Positions 8,873-17,388 of a stretch of 64,000 bases of DNA are shown one piece after another. The stretch's first letter is position 1. Each line of letters opens with the position of its first letter. Origin of the DNA: CAYJHC01 sp964369465 (lineage in GTDB: Bacteria > Bacillota > Clostridia > Peptostreptococcales > Anaerovoracaceae). Both the position numbers and the translations under genes were made by a program. The notes under the pieces were generated by a model. That model saw only the letters and a program-made list of their open reading frames with translations. It ran no database searches and was not told where the DNA came from. The stretch is from positions 27,664 through 91,663 of the forward strand of contig CAYJEX010000002.1 of assembly GCA_964369465.1 (NCBI GenBank), in the 5' to 3' direction.

Positions 8873-9103
8873 TTATTCTACAATTTCAACTACTACGTCC
8901 TTTTTTTCTTTTATCGCTGCCGATTTTACAACAACCCTAAGGGCTTTGGCAATTCTTCCCTTTTTTCCAATTACCTTACCCATATCTTTCTCAGCGACTC
9001 TTAAGCTAATAATAGTAGTTTTTTCTTCTTCTCTTGAAGTTACTTCTACAGAATCTCTATCATCCACAAGAGACTCCGCAATAACTCTTACTAATTCTAC
9101 CAT
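8873..9103 (-). CDS. khpA: KH domain RNA-binding protein KhpA
   Basis: A 76-residue protein with a single KH domain. The GxxG loop is GKKG in VIGKKGRIAKALR. KhpA homologues bind RNA, often with KhpB/EloR, and influence cell elongation and division. The genomic place between rpsP and rimM is the conserved Gram-positive one. A terminator follows immediately. Confidence 0.93.
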   Translation of the reverse strand: MVELVRVIAESLVDDRDSVEVTSREEEKTTIISLRVAEKDMGKVIGKKGRIAKALRVVVKSAAIKEKKDVVVEIVE

Positions 9104-9137
9104 TTAGTCACTCTCTTTCCTCTTAAAGTCTTCACGT

Positions 9138-9377
9138 TTATAAAACGCCAGCCTTTTTCAAAAGAGCTCTAACTGTATCTGTTGGTTGAGCTCCATTCCC
9201 TAGCCATTTTTTCGCAGCTTCTGTGTTAATTTTGATTTCTGCAGGATCTTTTAACGGATTATACGTTCCTATTTCTTCAATAAATTTTCCATCTCTTGAT
9301 GCCCTTGCATCTGCCACCACTACTCTGTAAACAGGTTTTTTGTTTGCACCCATTCTCTTTAGTCTAATTTTTACCAT
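9138..9377 (-). CDS. rpsP: 30S ribosomal protein S16
   Basis: A 79-residue S16. The N-terminus MVKIRLKRMGANKKPVYRVV is characteristic, followed by the conserved IGTYNPLKDP and the WLGNGAQPTDTVRALLKKAG ending. AGGAGGAAGAA precedes the ATG. It lies between ffh and khpA as in most Firmicutes. Confidence 0.98.
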   Translation of the reverse strand: MVKIRLKRMGANKKPVYRVVVADARASRDGKFIEEIGTYNPLKDPAEIKINTEAAKKWLGNGAQPTDTVRALLKKAGVL

Positions 9378-9442
9378 TTCTTCCTCCTATAATTTTTTTA
9401 CGTTCTTTAAAACATTTGATTTAATTTTTATTTTGATGATTT

Positions 9443-10768
9443 TTAGAAAAATTTGCCCATTGGCCCACCTTTTCTTGAAAATTGTTTCATCATTTTTTTA
9501 CTCTCTTCGTACCGTTTTATCAAACTATTTATTTTACTAACAGGTTGCCCTGATCCAGCCGATATTCTTTTCCTTCTACTTGCATTTAATAAAGAAGGTT
9601 CTTCTCTTTCTTTTATCGTCATTGATTGAATAATTGCTTCCATCTGTGCAAATTCTTTTTCGCCTTTTTCTAAATCAATGTCCTTTGCACCTTTGAGCAT
9701 ATTTCCAGGAAGCATGTTCATCATCGAAGCAAGCCCTCCCATTTTTTTTATCTCACCCATTTGCTCTAAAAAGTCTTCCAAGGTAAATTGATTTTTTTTG
9801 AATTTTTTTTCTAACTTCGCCGCTTTTTCTTGATCGTACGCTTCTTCAGCTTTTTCTATCAAAGAAAGCATGTCTCCCATTCCCAAAATTCTATTAGACA
9901 TTCTCTCAGGATGAAATAATTCAAGTGCATCTGACTTTTCTCCTGTTCCAATAAATTTTATGGGTTTACCTGTCACAGCCTTAGTAGAAAGGGCAGCACC
10001 ACCTCTACTATCGCCATCCAACTTAGTCATTATAACACCATCTATACCAAGTTGATTGTTAAATCCTTCTGCTGCATTTACAGCATCTTGGCCTGTGAGA
10101 GCATCTACAACGAGAAGTATTTCATGTGGTTTAAGTTCTCCTTTTATGTTTTCAAGTTCTTTCATCAAAGGTTCATCAATTTGTAATCTGCCTGCCGTAT
10201 CCAATATTAGAACATCAAAACCTTTTATCTGAGCTTCTTTTTTAGCTGCCAACGCTATTTTTGTAGGATTTTTTTCTTCTCTATTCGTGAAAACAGGTAC
10301 ATCTATCGTTTTTCCTACAACTTCTAACTGGTCTATCGCAGCGGGTCTATATATATCACACGCGCATAGCATCGGTCTTTTCCCTTGTTTTTTTAAATAA
10401 GATGCTAATTTCCCTGAAGTTGTTGTCTTTCCTGTTCCCTGTAGACCAACCATCATATATGTGCTAAACCCTGTTGATGAATATGTGAGTTTGCTGTTTG
10501 TTCCCCCCATCATCTGCGCCAATTCTTTGTCTACTATTTTGACAACCTGCTGTCCAGGCGTAAGACTTTTCATTACATCTGAAGACAGGCATTTCTCAGT
10601 TACTATTTTTACAAAATCTTTAACTACTTTAAAGTTTACATCAGCTTCCAAAAGAGCTAGTTTTACCTCTCTCATAGCTTCTTGTATATCTTTTTCTGAC
10701 AAGGTTCCTTTATTTTTTAAATTTTTGAAAACTCCTTGGAGTTTTGAGGATAGACCTTCAAATGCCAT
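9443..10768 (-). CDS. ffh: Signal recognition particle GTPase Ffh
   Basis: A 441-residue SRP54. Domain order is N (residues 1-90), G with GLQGTGKTTTSGKLA as P-loop, DTAGRLQ and TKLDGDSRGG, and C-terminal methionine-rich M domain with the SRP RNA-binding segment (NASRRKRISAGSG). It binds signal sequences of nascent membrane proteins and the 4.5S/scRNA and delivers ribosomes to FtsY. It ends with the usual GGPMGKFF-type tail. Preceded by ylxM at 28 bases. The SRP RNA itself is not in this window. Confidence 0.98.
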   Translation of the reverse strand: MAFEGLSSKLQGVFKNLKNKGTLSEKDIQEAMREVKLALLEADVNFKVVKDFVKIVTEKCLSSDVMKSLTPGQQVVKIVDKELAQMMGGTNSKLTYSSTGFSTYMMVGLQGTGKTTTSGKLASYLKKQGKRPMLCACDIYRPAAIDQLEVVGKTIDVPVFTNREEKNPTKIALAAKKEAQIKGFDVLILDTAGRLQIDEPLMKELENIKGELKPHEILLVVDALTGQDAVNAAEGFNNQLGIDGVIMTKLDGDSRGGAALSTKAVTGKPIKFIGTGEKSDALELFHPERMSNRILGMGDMLSLIEKAEEAYDQEKAAKLEKKFKKNQFTLEDFLEQMGEIKKMGGLASMMNMLPGNMLKGAKDIDLEKGEKEFAQMEAIIQSMTIKEREEPSLLNASRRKRISAGSGQPVSKINSLIKRYEESKKMMKQFSRKGGPMGKFF

Positions 10769-10796
10769 CTATCTTTCTCCTTCCTATTCGCTAAGG

Positions 10797-11186
10797 CTAG
10801 TTGTTAATTTCAGATATTATCTTTCTAATCTCTTCTATTTTTTTCTTTGCAATATTTATATCTATTTCTTTCTCGCTATATAAGTATTTTTGGATTTCTT
10901 CTATCTTGTTATCAATTTCGTTAATTGCTTTTTCCGAATTAATAAACTTTGCTACGAGGCCTAATTTCCCCTCATATTCTTCTAAAACTTTTTCTGATTT
11001 TTTAAGCGCATCGTGAACCCCTTGTCTACTAATGTTAAGTTCCGATGAAATTTCTGACAGAGATAAATTTTCTTCATGATACAAAAGCATTATCATTTTT
11101 TGCCTCTCCGTCAAAAGATTTCCATAGAAATCATAAAGCAGGCTGTTGATGGCTATTTTATCTAGGTTGTTATTACCTTTGTTCAT
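10797..11186 (-). CDS. ylxM: YlxM family helix-turn-helix protein
   Basis: A 129-residue protein with a sigma-70 region-4-like helix-turn-helix (LTERQKMIMLLYHEENLSLSEISSELNISRQGVHDALKKSE, quoted in parts here: LSEISSELNISRQGVHDAL). YlxM proteins are encoded just upstream of ffh in Gram-positive bacteria and have been linked to SRP function. The C-terminal third is a charged helix. It is the first gene of the ffh operon and has a near-consensus promoter about 105 bases upstream. Confidence 0.9.
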   Translation of the reverse strand: MNKGNNNLDKIAINSLLYDFYGNLLTERQKMIMLLYHEENLSLSEISSELNISRQGVHDALKKSEKVLEEYEGKLGLVAKFINSEKAINEIDNKIEEIQKYLYSEKEIDINIAKKKIEEIRKIISEINN

Positions 11187-11291
11187 ATCGAAAATTCCTT
11201 ATCAAATCACTCCTTTGCTTAGCAGAATGATCAAGTTTCTGGTTTTGAAATATTATAAGAGAAGTCACTGTAAAGCTTTCTTACTTGATAT

Positions 11292-11320
11292 ATAATACAC
11301 TACTTTGAAATCTCTGTCAA
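11292..11320 (-). promoter_or_regulatory. Sigma-A promoter of ylxM-ffh operon
   Basis: On the minus strand a perfect -35 TTGACA (11320-11315), 17-base spacer and -10 TATTAT (11297-11292). It drives ylxM-ffh-rpsP-khpA and is back-to-back with the dinB promoter. Confidence 0.8.
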
Positions 11321-11481
11321 GCAAATTACTTGATAAATCGAATCAACCAAGCAAAAAACTTTTAAAACGTATCTACACAAACTCTATAATATTCAAACAT
11401 AGTCATAACGCAAGATTTATGACTATTCTAGGAAATTTAAAAATTATATTTTATACTTTTGCCAAAAGACAGTTAGAAAAG

Positions 11482-11511
11482 TTGCAACAGAACATCTGTT
11501 CATGTTACAAT
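11482..11511 (+). promoter_or_regulatory. SOS-controlled promoter with LexA/DinR box
   Basis: A -35 TTGCAA (11482-11487), 18-base spacer and -10 TACAAT (11506-11511) flank an intact Gram-positive SOS box, GAAC-N4-GTTC, at 11490-11501. The box lies in the spacer, where LexA would block RNA polymerase. The gene downstream is a Y-family DNA polymerase, a classic SOS target. Confidence 0.8.
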
Positions 11512-11551
11512 ATTGATAGATAATATTAAGCTGCATTATGAAAGGGCAACT

Positions 11552-13108
11552 ATGGCAAAATCTCGTACATACATAGCTATAGACTTAAAATCATTTTACG
11601 CTTCTGTAGAATGCATGGAACGTGGACTGAATCCAATGACTACTAATCTTGTCGTAGCAGATGGTTCACGTACTGACAAAACTATATGTCTAGCTGTTTC
11701 CCCTTCACTAAAATCTTTCGGGATACCAGGAAGACCTAGGCTATTTGAAGTTGTGCAAAAAGTGAAAATTGCTAACGCCCATAGATTGAGTAACTTAAAT
11801 TATAGCAAGTCATACAAAGAATCTTCTAAAAAATTCATAGGATCATCTTTCGATATAAACGAGCTCAAAGAAAACTCCAATTTATCTATAGATTACATAA
11901 CTGCCCCTCCTCAAATGGCATATTATCTAGACTATAGCACAAAAATATACGAAGTATATTTAAAATATGTTTCTTCTGAAGACATCCAAGTTTACTCCAT
12001 AGACGAAGTATTTATAGATGTAACAGACTACTTAAAAACATATGAAATGTCAGCTTTTCAATTAACAAAAACAATAATTGATGATGTTTTAAATACAATG
12101 GGAATAACAGCCACTGCTGGTATAGGCACCAATCTTTATTTGGCAAAAATTGCTATGGATATCATGGCAAAAAAACAAAAGCCCGATAAGAACGGAGCCA
12201 GCATTGCATATCTTGACGAAATGTTGTATCGAAAAGAACTTTGGAACCACAGACCCCTTACAGATTTTTGGCGTATAGGCAAAGGGTATACAAAAAAATT
12301 AGAGAAGCACGGACTATATACTATTGGAGATATTGCAAGATGTTCCATTGGAAAAAGCAACGAGTATCACAACGAAGATCTTCTTTACGAGCTATTTGGA
12401 GTCAATGCAGAGCTTTTAATAGATCATGCATGGGGCATAGAACCTTGCACAATTAGCGACATAAAAAAATATAAGCCTTTAACAAAAAGTATTAATTCTG
12501 GACAGGTTCTTCATGAACCTTATACATTTCAAAAAGCCGAAATCGTTCTTCGCGAAATGCTGGAGTCTTTAAGTTTAGATTTGCTATCGAAAAAAGTCGG
12601 AACTAACCAAATAGTGTTAACGATAGGATATGATATAGAAAACTTATCCAACCCTGAAATGGCGAAAAACTATACAGGAGAAATCACGATAGACCCATAT
12701 GGACGAAAAGTTCCTAAACATGCACACGGAACAACTAACCTTAAGAGCCACACTTCCTCTTCATCTTTAATAACTCAAAGCGCGCTTACACTCTACAAGG
12801 AAATTGTCGACTCATCTTTACTTATTAGAAAAATAACAATCTCAGCGAACAAATTGCAATATGAAAACGATTACACTTCTGCGCCAAAATCCGAATCAGA
12901 ACAACTTAGTTTTTTCGTGGATTATGATGCATTAGAAGAAGATAAAAAAAACGAAGCAATTCAACTTGCAGAAGAAAGGAGTATTCAAAACGCTATGTTA
13001 GAAATCAAAAATAAATATGGTAAAAATAGCATTTTGAAAGGAACAAGCCTTCAAAAAGGCGCAACCGCCAAAAACCGTAATAATCAAATAGGAGGACACA
13101 AAGCATGA
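11552..13108 (+). CDS. Y-family DNA polymerase (DinB/UmuC, UvrX-like)
   Basis: About 518 residues from the ATG preceded by AAAGGG. The N-terminal palm begins YIAIDLKSFYASVECMERG, with the metal-binding Asp, and the second catalytic pair is in YSIDEVFIDVTDYL. A helix-hairpin-helix-like segment (FWRIGKGYTKKLEKHGLYTIGDIA) and the little-finger domain follow. Length and the intact SFYASVE box match the Gram-positive UvrX/UmuC-type subgroup rather than short DinB (about 350). The role is error-prone bypass of DNA lesions. It is under an SOS box and overlaps a small YolD-like-type gene by 4 bases, as commonly found for these polymerases on chromosomes and mobile elements. Confidence 0.9.
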   Translation: MAKSRTYIAIDLKSFYASVECMERGLNPMTTNLVVADGSRTDKTICLAVSPSLKSFGIPGRPRLFEVVQKVKIANAHRLSNLNYSKSYKESSKKFIGSSFDINELKENSNLSIDYITAPPQMAYYLDYSTKIYEVYLKYVSSEDIQVYSIDEVFIDVTDYLKTYEMSAFQLTKTIIDDVLNTMGITATAGIGTNLYLAKIAMDIMAKKQKPDKNGASIAYLDEMLYRKELWNHRPLTDFWRIGKGYTKKLEKHGLYTIGDIARCSIGKSNEYHNEDLLYELFGVNAELLIDHAWGIEPCTISDIKKYKPLTKSINSGQVLHEPYTFQKAEIVLREMLESLSLDLLSKKVGTNQIVLTIGYDIENLSNPEMAKNYTGEITIDPYGRKVPKHAHGTTNLKSHTSSSSLITQSALTLYKEIVDSSLLIRKITISANKLQYENDYTSAPKSESEQLSFFVDYDALEEDKKNEAIQLAEERSIQNAMLEIKNKYGKNSILKGTSLQKGATAKNRNNQIGGHKA

Positions 13109-13311
13109 TTGAAAAAGATTATTCAGATATCATAAACCTACCTGCTCCTAAACCAAAAAATAAAATTCCTATGTCTATAGAAAAAAGAGCTGCACAATTT
13201 GCTCCTTTTGCTGCTCTCACTGGTCATGATGATGCAATTAAAGAAACTGCCAAGTCAGTGACCGATGAGGCTTCTTTGGACTATGAAGCAGTTCCTTTAG
13301 ATGAAGTTTAG
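13105..13311 (+). CDS. Small UmuC-associated protein
   Basis: A 68-residue soluble protein whose ATG overlaps the polymerase stop codon by 4 bases and has its own AGGAGG site. It contains the segment RAAQFAPFAALTGHDDAIKETA, seen in small proteins encoded immediately downstream of UmuC/UvrX-type polymerases in Firmicutes (YolD-like context). Function is unknown; translational coupling and co-control by the SOS box suggest an accessory role for the polymerase. Confidence 0.75.
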   Translation: MIEKDYSDIINLPAPKPKNKIPMSIEKRAAQFAPFAALTGHDDAIKETAKSVTDEASLDYEAVPLDEV

Positions 13312-13340
13312 AAATACTGTTTGCAGTACTTAGATTTTTC
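13312..13340. terminator. Terminator between dinB unit and argH
   Basis: AAATACTG (13312-13319), loop TTTG, CAGTACTT (13324-13331) forms an 8-base-pair stem with one mismatch, followed by AGATTTTT on the plus strand. It separates convergent units and abuts the argH stop codon. Confidence 0.55.
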
Positions 13341-14708
13341 TTACGACTCTATTCTTTTTATCTGTTTTTCAACACTAACAAAAGATGTTGAACCTTCTGA
13401 TTTTTTATTTGCAATACAATTCTCATAATTTATTTTATTGAATATATCATCTTCAAATTCTATAGAAAATTTCTTATACTCATCTAGCGATAAATCTTCT
13501 AATGCACAATTTTTTTCGATTGAATACAGAACTAATTTACCAATAATTTCATGACAATCTCTAAAAGGAACACCTTTAGAAACCAGATAATCTGCCGCAT
13601 CCGTCGCATTCATAAATCCTTTTTTTGTTGCTTCTCTCATATTTTTCTTTTTGAATTTTGAACTTTCTATCATCTCTTTGAAAATATTTAAAGAATTTTT
13701 AATCGTATCCACTGCATCAAAAACGGGCTCTTTGTCTTCTTGCATATCTTTATTGTAAGCAAGCGGCAATCCTTTCATTACAGTAAGGAGCCCCATTAGG
13801 TCTCCATACACTCTCCCAGTCTTCCCTCTAATAAGTTCTGCCATATCAGGGTTTTTCTTTTGTGGCATTATACTACTTCCGGTTGCAAAAGCATCATCAA
13901 GTTCAATAAAGGCATATTGGCTAGAGTTCCATATAATAATTTCTTCACAAAATCTCGACAAATGCATCATCAAGATAGAGGCATCTGCCAAGAATTCTAT
14001 TGCAAAATCTCTATCACTTACAGCATCCATCGCATTATGGCACACATCATCAAAATCAAGTTCTTTAGCCACATATTTTCTATCAGTTTCATAAGTTGTC
14101 CCTGCTAGTGCTCCTGAACCTAAAGGCGATAAATTAATCCTTTTGTAGCAATCAATAAACCTTTCTTTATCTCTAGTGAACATTTCGCAATATGCTAGTA
14201 AGTGATATGCTAATGTTACCGGCTGTGCATTTTGAAGATGAGTATAGCCAGGCATGATAGTTTCTTCATTTTCTTTTGCTTGCACAATCAAAATGTTAAG
14301 CAAATCATCAATTAAAGAAACTATATCTTTCACTTCTTCTCTTAAGTAAAGTCTAAAATCTGTTGCCACTTGGTCATTTCTAGATCTTGCAGTATGCAAT
14401 TTCTTACCGACCTGTCCAATTTTTTCTATAAGAATCCCCTCAATCGCCATATGTATATCTTCTTGATCTGAAGTGAATACATGTTTTCCTTCTGAAATTT
14501 CATTCTTAATATCAAGAAGAGCAGATATTATTTTATCTGCATCTTCTTTAGTAATAATGTTTTGTTTTGAAAGCATATTTGCGTGCGCAATGCTACCTTG
14601 AATATCTTGACAATATAGTCTTTTGTCAAAGTGTATTGAAGCATTGAAATCATTAACAGATGAAGTCGCCGCCTTTGTAAACCTTCCTGTCCAAAGTTTC
14701 TTTTTCAC
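13341..14708 (-). CDS. argH: Argininosuccinate lyase
   Basis: A 455-residue member of the fumarase/aspartase superfamily that splits argininosuccinate to arginine and fumarate. The start LWTGRFTKAA, the HTARSRNDQVATDFRLY box and the catalytic signature GSSIMPQKKNPDMAELIRGK are intact. I use a GTG start preceded by AAGGAAGGG with 7-base spacing. This start lies 56 bases inside the 3' end of argG, an unusually long same-strand overlap. It forms the final two steps of arginine synthesis with argG. Confidence 0.96.
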   Translation of the reverse strand: MKKKLWTGRFTKAATSSVNDFNASIHFDKRLYCQDIQGSIAHANMLSKQNIITKEDADKIISALLDIKNEISEGKHVFTSDQEDIHMAIEGILIEKIGQVGKKLHTARSRNDQVATDFRLYLREEVKDIVSLIDDLLNILIVQAKENEETIMPGYTHLQNAQPVTLAYHLLAYCEMFTRDKERFIDCYKRINLSPLGSGALAGTTYETDRKYVAKELDFDDVCHNAMDAVSDRDFAIEFLADASILMMHLSRFCEEIIIWNSSQYAFIELDDAFATGSSIMPQKKNPDMAELIRGKTGRVYGDLMGLLTVMKGLPLAYNKDMQEDKEPVFDAVDTIKNSLNIFKEMIESSKFKKKNMREATKKGFMNATDAADYLVSKGVPFRDCHEIIGKLVLYSIEKNCALEDLSLDEYKKFSIEFEDDIFNKINYENCIANKKSEGSTSFVSVEKQIKRIES

Positions 14709-15924
14709 TTGGTATCCCTTCCTTCATTTCCTTTTGAATAGCCCTAATCTTTAATGGCAATGAGAACAAATTAATAAAGCCTTCTGCATCACTTTGAGAA
14801 TATACTTCATCTTTACTAAAAGTTGCAAATTCTTCACTATAAAGCGAGTTAATTGATTTCGTCCCTGCTGAAATAGCATGTCCTTTGTACAATTTTATTT
14901 TTACTGTACCTGTAACTAATTCTTGAGTAGAATCAACAAATGCAGAAATTGCTTCTCTAAGAGGAGTATACCACAATCCATCATAAACTAATTGAGAAAA
15001 TTTAGCAGCTACAATGTTTTTATAATGCATAGTATCTCTATCCAAAATTAGCTTTTCCAAAGCTTCATGTGCACTATATAATATAGTTCCTCCTGGCGTT
15101 TCGTACACACCTCTCGACTTCATTCCAACAAGCCTGTTTTCGATAATATCTATTGTTCCTACTGCATGCTTACTCCCCAATGCATTTAATGTTTCAAGAA
15201 GTTGAAGTGAATCTAATTTTTCGCCATTTATACCTACAGGAACTCCTTTTTCAAAATCAATCTCTACATATTCAGCTACATCTGGAGCTTGTTCTATAGG
15301 CATGCTCAATACATGTATATCGTCTAAATGTTCGTTCCAAGGATTTTCTAAATTTCCACCTTCATGACTTATATGCCATATATTTTCATCTCTACTATAT
15401 ATTTTTTCTGAAGTTTGAGCAATTGGGACGTTGTGTTTTTTTGCATATTCGATACAATCTTCTCTTGACGTTAATTCCCACTCTCTCCATGGAGCTATTA
15501 TTTTTATAGATGGATCAAGCGCTTTTACAGTAGTTTCAAATCTAACTTGGTCATTACCTTTTCCCGTACAACCATGGCAAATATAATATGCTTGCTCTTG
15601 TCTTGCAATGTCTACTAGCGATTTCGCCATTAATGGTCTCGCCATAGATGTTCCTAGTAAATATGAGTTTTCATATACGGCTCCCGCCTTTAAAGTAGGC
15701 CATATGAAGTCTTCTACAAATTCTTTTCTCATATCTACCACATAGCATTTTTCTGCACCTGATTTGATTGCTTTATCCTTTATAGCTTCAAAATCTTCTT
15801 TTTGTCCTGCATCGCAACACACAGCAATTACTGTATATTGATAATTCTCTTTTAGCCAAGGTATTATTACCGATGTATCCAACCCACCAGAATATGCTAA
15901 TATTATTTTTTCTCCTGCTACCAT
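14653..15924 (-). CDS. argG: Argininosuccinate synthase
   Basis: About 423 residues from the ATG at 15924, chosen because GGGAGGGG stands just before it. The N-terminal pyrophosphatase loop ILAYSGGLDTSV, GCTGKGNDQVRFE and RGVYETPGGTIL are typical. The enzyme joins citrulline and aspartate using ATP. The last 25-30 residues (after the family's usual FINLFSLPLKI ending) extend into argH in a different frame, so the C-terminus looks longer than in Bacillus-type ArgG. An ARG box overlaps its promoter. Confidence 0.96.
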   Translation of the reverse strand: MVAGEKIILAYSGGLDTSVIIPWLKENYQYTVIAVCCDAGQKEDFEAIKDKAIKSGAEKCYVVDMRKEFVEDFIWPTLKAGAVYENSYLLGTSMARPLMAKSLVDIARQEQAYYICHGCTGKGNDQVRFETTVKALDPSIKIIAPWREWELTSREDCIEYAKKHNVPIAQTSEKIYSRDENIWHISHEGGNLENPWNEHLDDIHVLSMPIEQAPDVAEYVEIDFEKGVPVGINGEKLDSLQLLETLNALGSKHAVGTIDIIENRLVGMKSRGVYETPGGTILYSAHEALEKLILDRDTMHYKNIVAAKFSQLVYDGLWYTPLREAISAFVDSTQELVTGTVKIKLYKGHAISAGTKSINSLYSEEFATFSKDEVYSQSDAEGFINLFSLPLKIRAIQKEMKEGIPSEKETLDRKVYKGGDFIC

Positions 15925-16073
15925 TTTCCCCTCCCGAACATTTCCTCTTGTCACTTATTTCTCTCTTTATTTCCTTAAAACACTGCTTTTAATGTACATG
16001 TATGTATATATGCACACATTTCTATATATACATATGCATACACATAAATAGATATGCAAAGCTATTTATAACC

Positions 16074-16131
16074 GAATGTATATTTATTCATTTATAAGAT
16101 ATATTATACATCACAATCTCTATAAATACAA
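16074..16131 (-). promoter_or_regulatory. argG promoter with ARG box operator
   Basis: On the minus strand -35 TTGTAT (16131-16126), 17-base spacer and -10 TATAAT (16108-16103) are followed at 16090-16074 by TGAAT-N7-ATTC within ATGAATAAATATACATTC. This matches the ArgR/AhrC ARG-box pattern. The box covers the expected transcription start, consistent with arginine-dependent repression. The flanking 15955-16070 leader is rich in TGTATATA-like repeats with no further recognised element. Confidence 0.7.
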
Positions 16132-16182
16132 GATAAAAAAGAAATATCATTCACAAAACATGCATATTTCTTGAAAATTTAC

Positions 16183-16209
16183 AAAAAGGAGACAAAAGTC
16201 TCCTTTTTT
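16183..16209. terminator. Terminator after lipoprotein 1
   Basis: An 11-base-pair stem AAAAAGGAGAC / GTCTCCTTTTT with loop AAAA gives a U-run in either direction. It lies about 65 bases beyond the lipoprotein stop codon and before the argG promoter. Confidence 0.75.
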
Positions 16210-16273
16210 ATTTTATTTCGTAGTTTCCAAACTGATTATTATAATATAGTTTTAGAATAAATATATATCGTTA

Positions 16274-16627
16274 TTACATTTTTTCTAATACGAATATAAC
16301 CCCTTCTCCTATGTCAAGAGTCATTGTATTCCCTTCTACTACACCTTCAGCTACATCAACGCCGTCGTCAATCATTACAACGCCCGAAGATACTTCCCAA
16401 TCAACATCAAATACATCTCCATCATAGTCCATCTCACCACTGCCATCACCCTCTAACATAACGCTAAATGATAAAATATCCCCATAATCTGCGCCATCAA
16501 TTTGTACATTTACAGATTCCCATTTGCCTGCATATTCCGATAAGTCTTCGCTTCCACCGCAAGCAGCAATAGCGAAAGTCATCATCATTACCATACTTAT
16601 AATTGCTATTTTTTTCATCAGTTTCAT
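16274..16627 (-). CDS. Small lipoprotein, copy 1
   Basis: A 117-residue exported lipoprotein: MKLMKK start, hydrophobic stretch to about residue 20, lipobox IAAC, then a 95-residue domain of predicted beta strands with the pattern GKWES...LEGDGSGEM...VDWEVSSGVVMI. It resembles small lipocalin-like or DUF-type lipoprotein domains but I do not recognise a named family. It is a close paralogue of the next gene (16812-17165): same length, near-identical signal peptide, same domain pattern. Each copy has its own promoter and terminator. Confidence 0.8.
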   Translation of the reverse strand: MKLMKKIAIISMVMMMTFAIAACGGSEDLSEYAGKWESVNVQIDGADYGDILSFSVMLEGDGSGEMDYDGDVFDVDWEVSSGVVMIDDGVDVAEGVVEGNTMTLDIGEGVIFVLEKM

Positions 16628-16670
16628 TATAATACTCCCCTCAATTATTGCACATTAATTTATTGAATAA

Positions 16671-16699
16671 AGTATACCACTTTTTCGTTAATAGTTCAA
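16671..16699 (-). promoter_or_regulatory. Promoter of lipoprotein 1
   Basis: -35 TTGAAC (16699-16694), 17-base spacer, -10 TATACT (16676-16671) on the minus strand. The leader between it and the gene is almost identical to that of lipoprotein 2, showing that the promoter region was duplicated with the gene. Confidence 0.7.
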
Positions 16700-16769
16700 G
16701 TAATTTTAGGACAATCCAGCAAATGCACCTCTTTTACTAATATAAAAATTCCATACTTTATAATCAAAA

Positions 16770-16803
16770 AAATGATTGTTTCACTTGCGAAAAACAATCA
16801 TTT
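16770..16803 (-). terminator. Terminator after lipoprotein 2
   Basis: A 12-base-pair stem AAATGATTGTTT / AAACAATCATTT with a 10-base loop, followed on the minus strand by TTTTGATT, starting nine bases after the stop codon of lipoprotein 2. Confidence 0.75.
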
Positions 16804-16811
16804 ATATTTGC

Positions 16812-17165
16812 CTACATTTTTACTAGCGTAACTATGATTTCATCTCCCATGTCAAGAATCATTGTATCGCCATCTACCTCGCCTACAAATTCATCTCCAG
16901 CTTGATCTATCATTACTTTGCCAGAAGACATCCCCCAATCCAGATCATATGCTTCTCCATCCATAGAAATCACTCCGCTTCCATTATCCTCTAGTGTAAG
17001 AGTAATCTCCATTAAGCCAGACATATCAAAACCTTCCATCTCTATTTTTGTAGATTCCCAGTTTCCTGCATGTTCTGCAAGCTCTTCATTTCCACCACAA
17101 GCAGTAATAGCAAACGTCATCATAATTGCCATACTAATTATAGCTAGTTTTTTCATCAGTTTCAT
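16812..17165 (-). CDS. Small lipoprotein, copy 2
   Basis: A 117-residue paralogue of the neighbouring lipoprotein: MKLMKKLAIISMAIMMTF signal peptide, lipobox ITAC, then GNWESTKIEMEG...LTLEDNGSGVISMDG...LDWGMSSGKVMID. The signal region is nearly identical between copies while the mature domain has diverged, except for the W-E-S, G-S-G and D-W-x-x-S-S-G positions. Function unknown; the mature protein would sit on the outer face of the membrane. Confidence 0.8.
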   Translation of the reverse strand: MKLMKKLAIISMAIMMTFAITACGGNEELAEHAGNWESTKIEMEGFDMSGLMEITLTLEDNGSGVISMDGEAYDLDWGMSSGKVMIDQAGDEFVGEVDGDTMILDMGDEIIVTLVKM

Positions 17166-17208
17166 TATAATACTCCCCTCAATTATTGCACATTAATTCA
17201 TCAAAAAA

Positions 17209-17237
17209 AGTATAACATTTTTATATTGTTATTTCAA
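17209..17237 (-). promoter_or_regulatory. Promoter of lipoprotein 2
   Basis: -35 TTGAAA (17237-17232), 17-base spacer, -10 TATACT (17214-17209) on the minus strand; same geometry as the copy-1 promoter. The rest of 17238-17388 shows no recognised element. Confidence 0.7.
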
Positions 17238-17388
17238 CTTATTTTTGAATGTTTTTTTTGTATTTTTTCTAAAAATATTAGTTATTTTCGCAACCTCAAA
17301 TAGTAGTTTTCATTCCATGCTATTTTATTGTAAAGGAGCTTGTTTTAAAATTCCTTCACCAATCAAAATCAACATCTACGAAGAGGTA

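Noticed and set aside
11305..11523. 72-codon plus-strand frame upstream of the polymerase
   Set aside because: It runs through the SOS promoter and the ylxM promoter and has no ribosome binding site.
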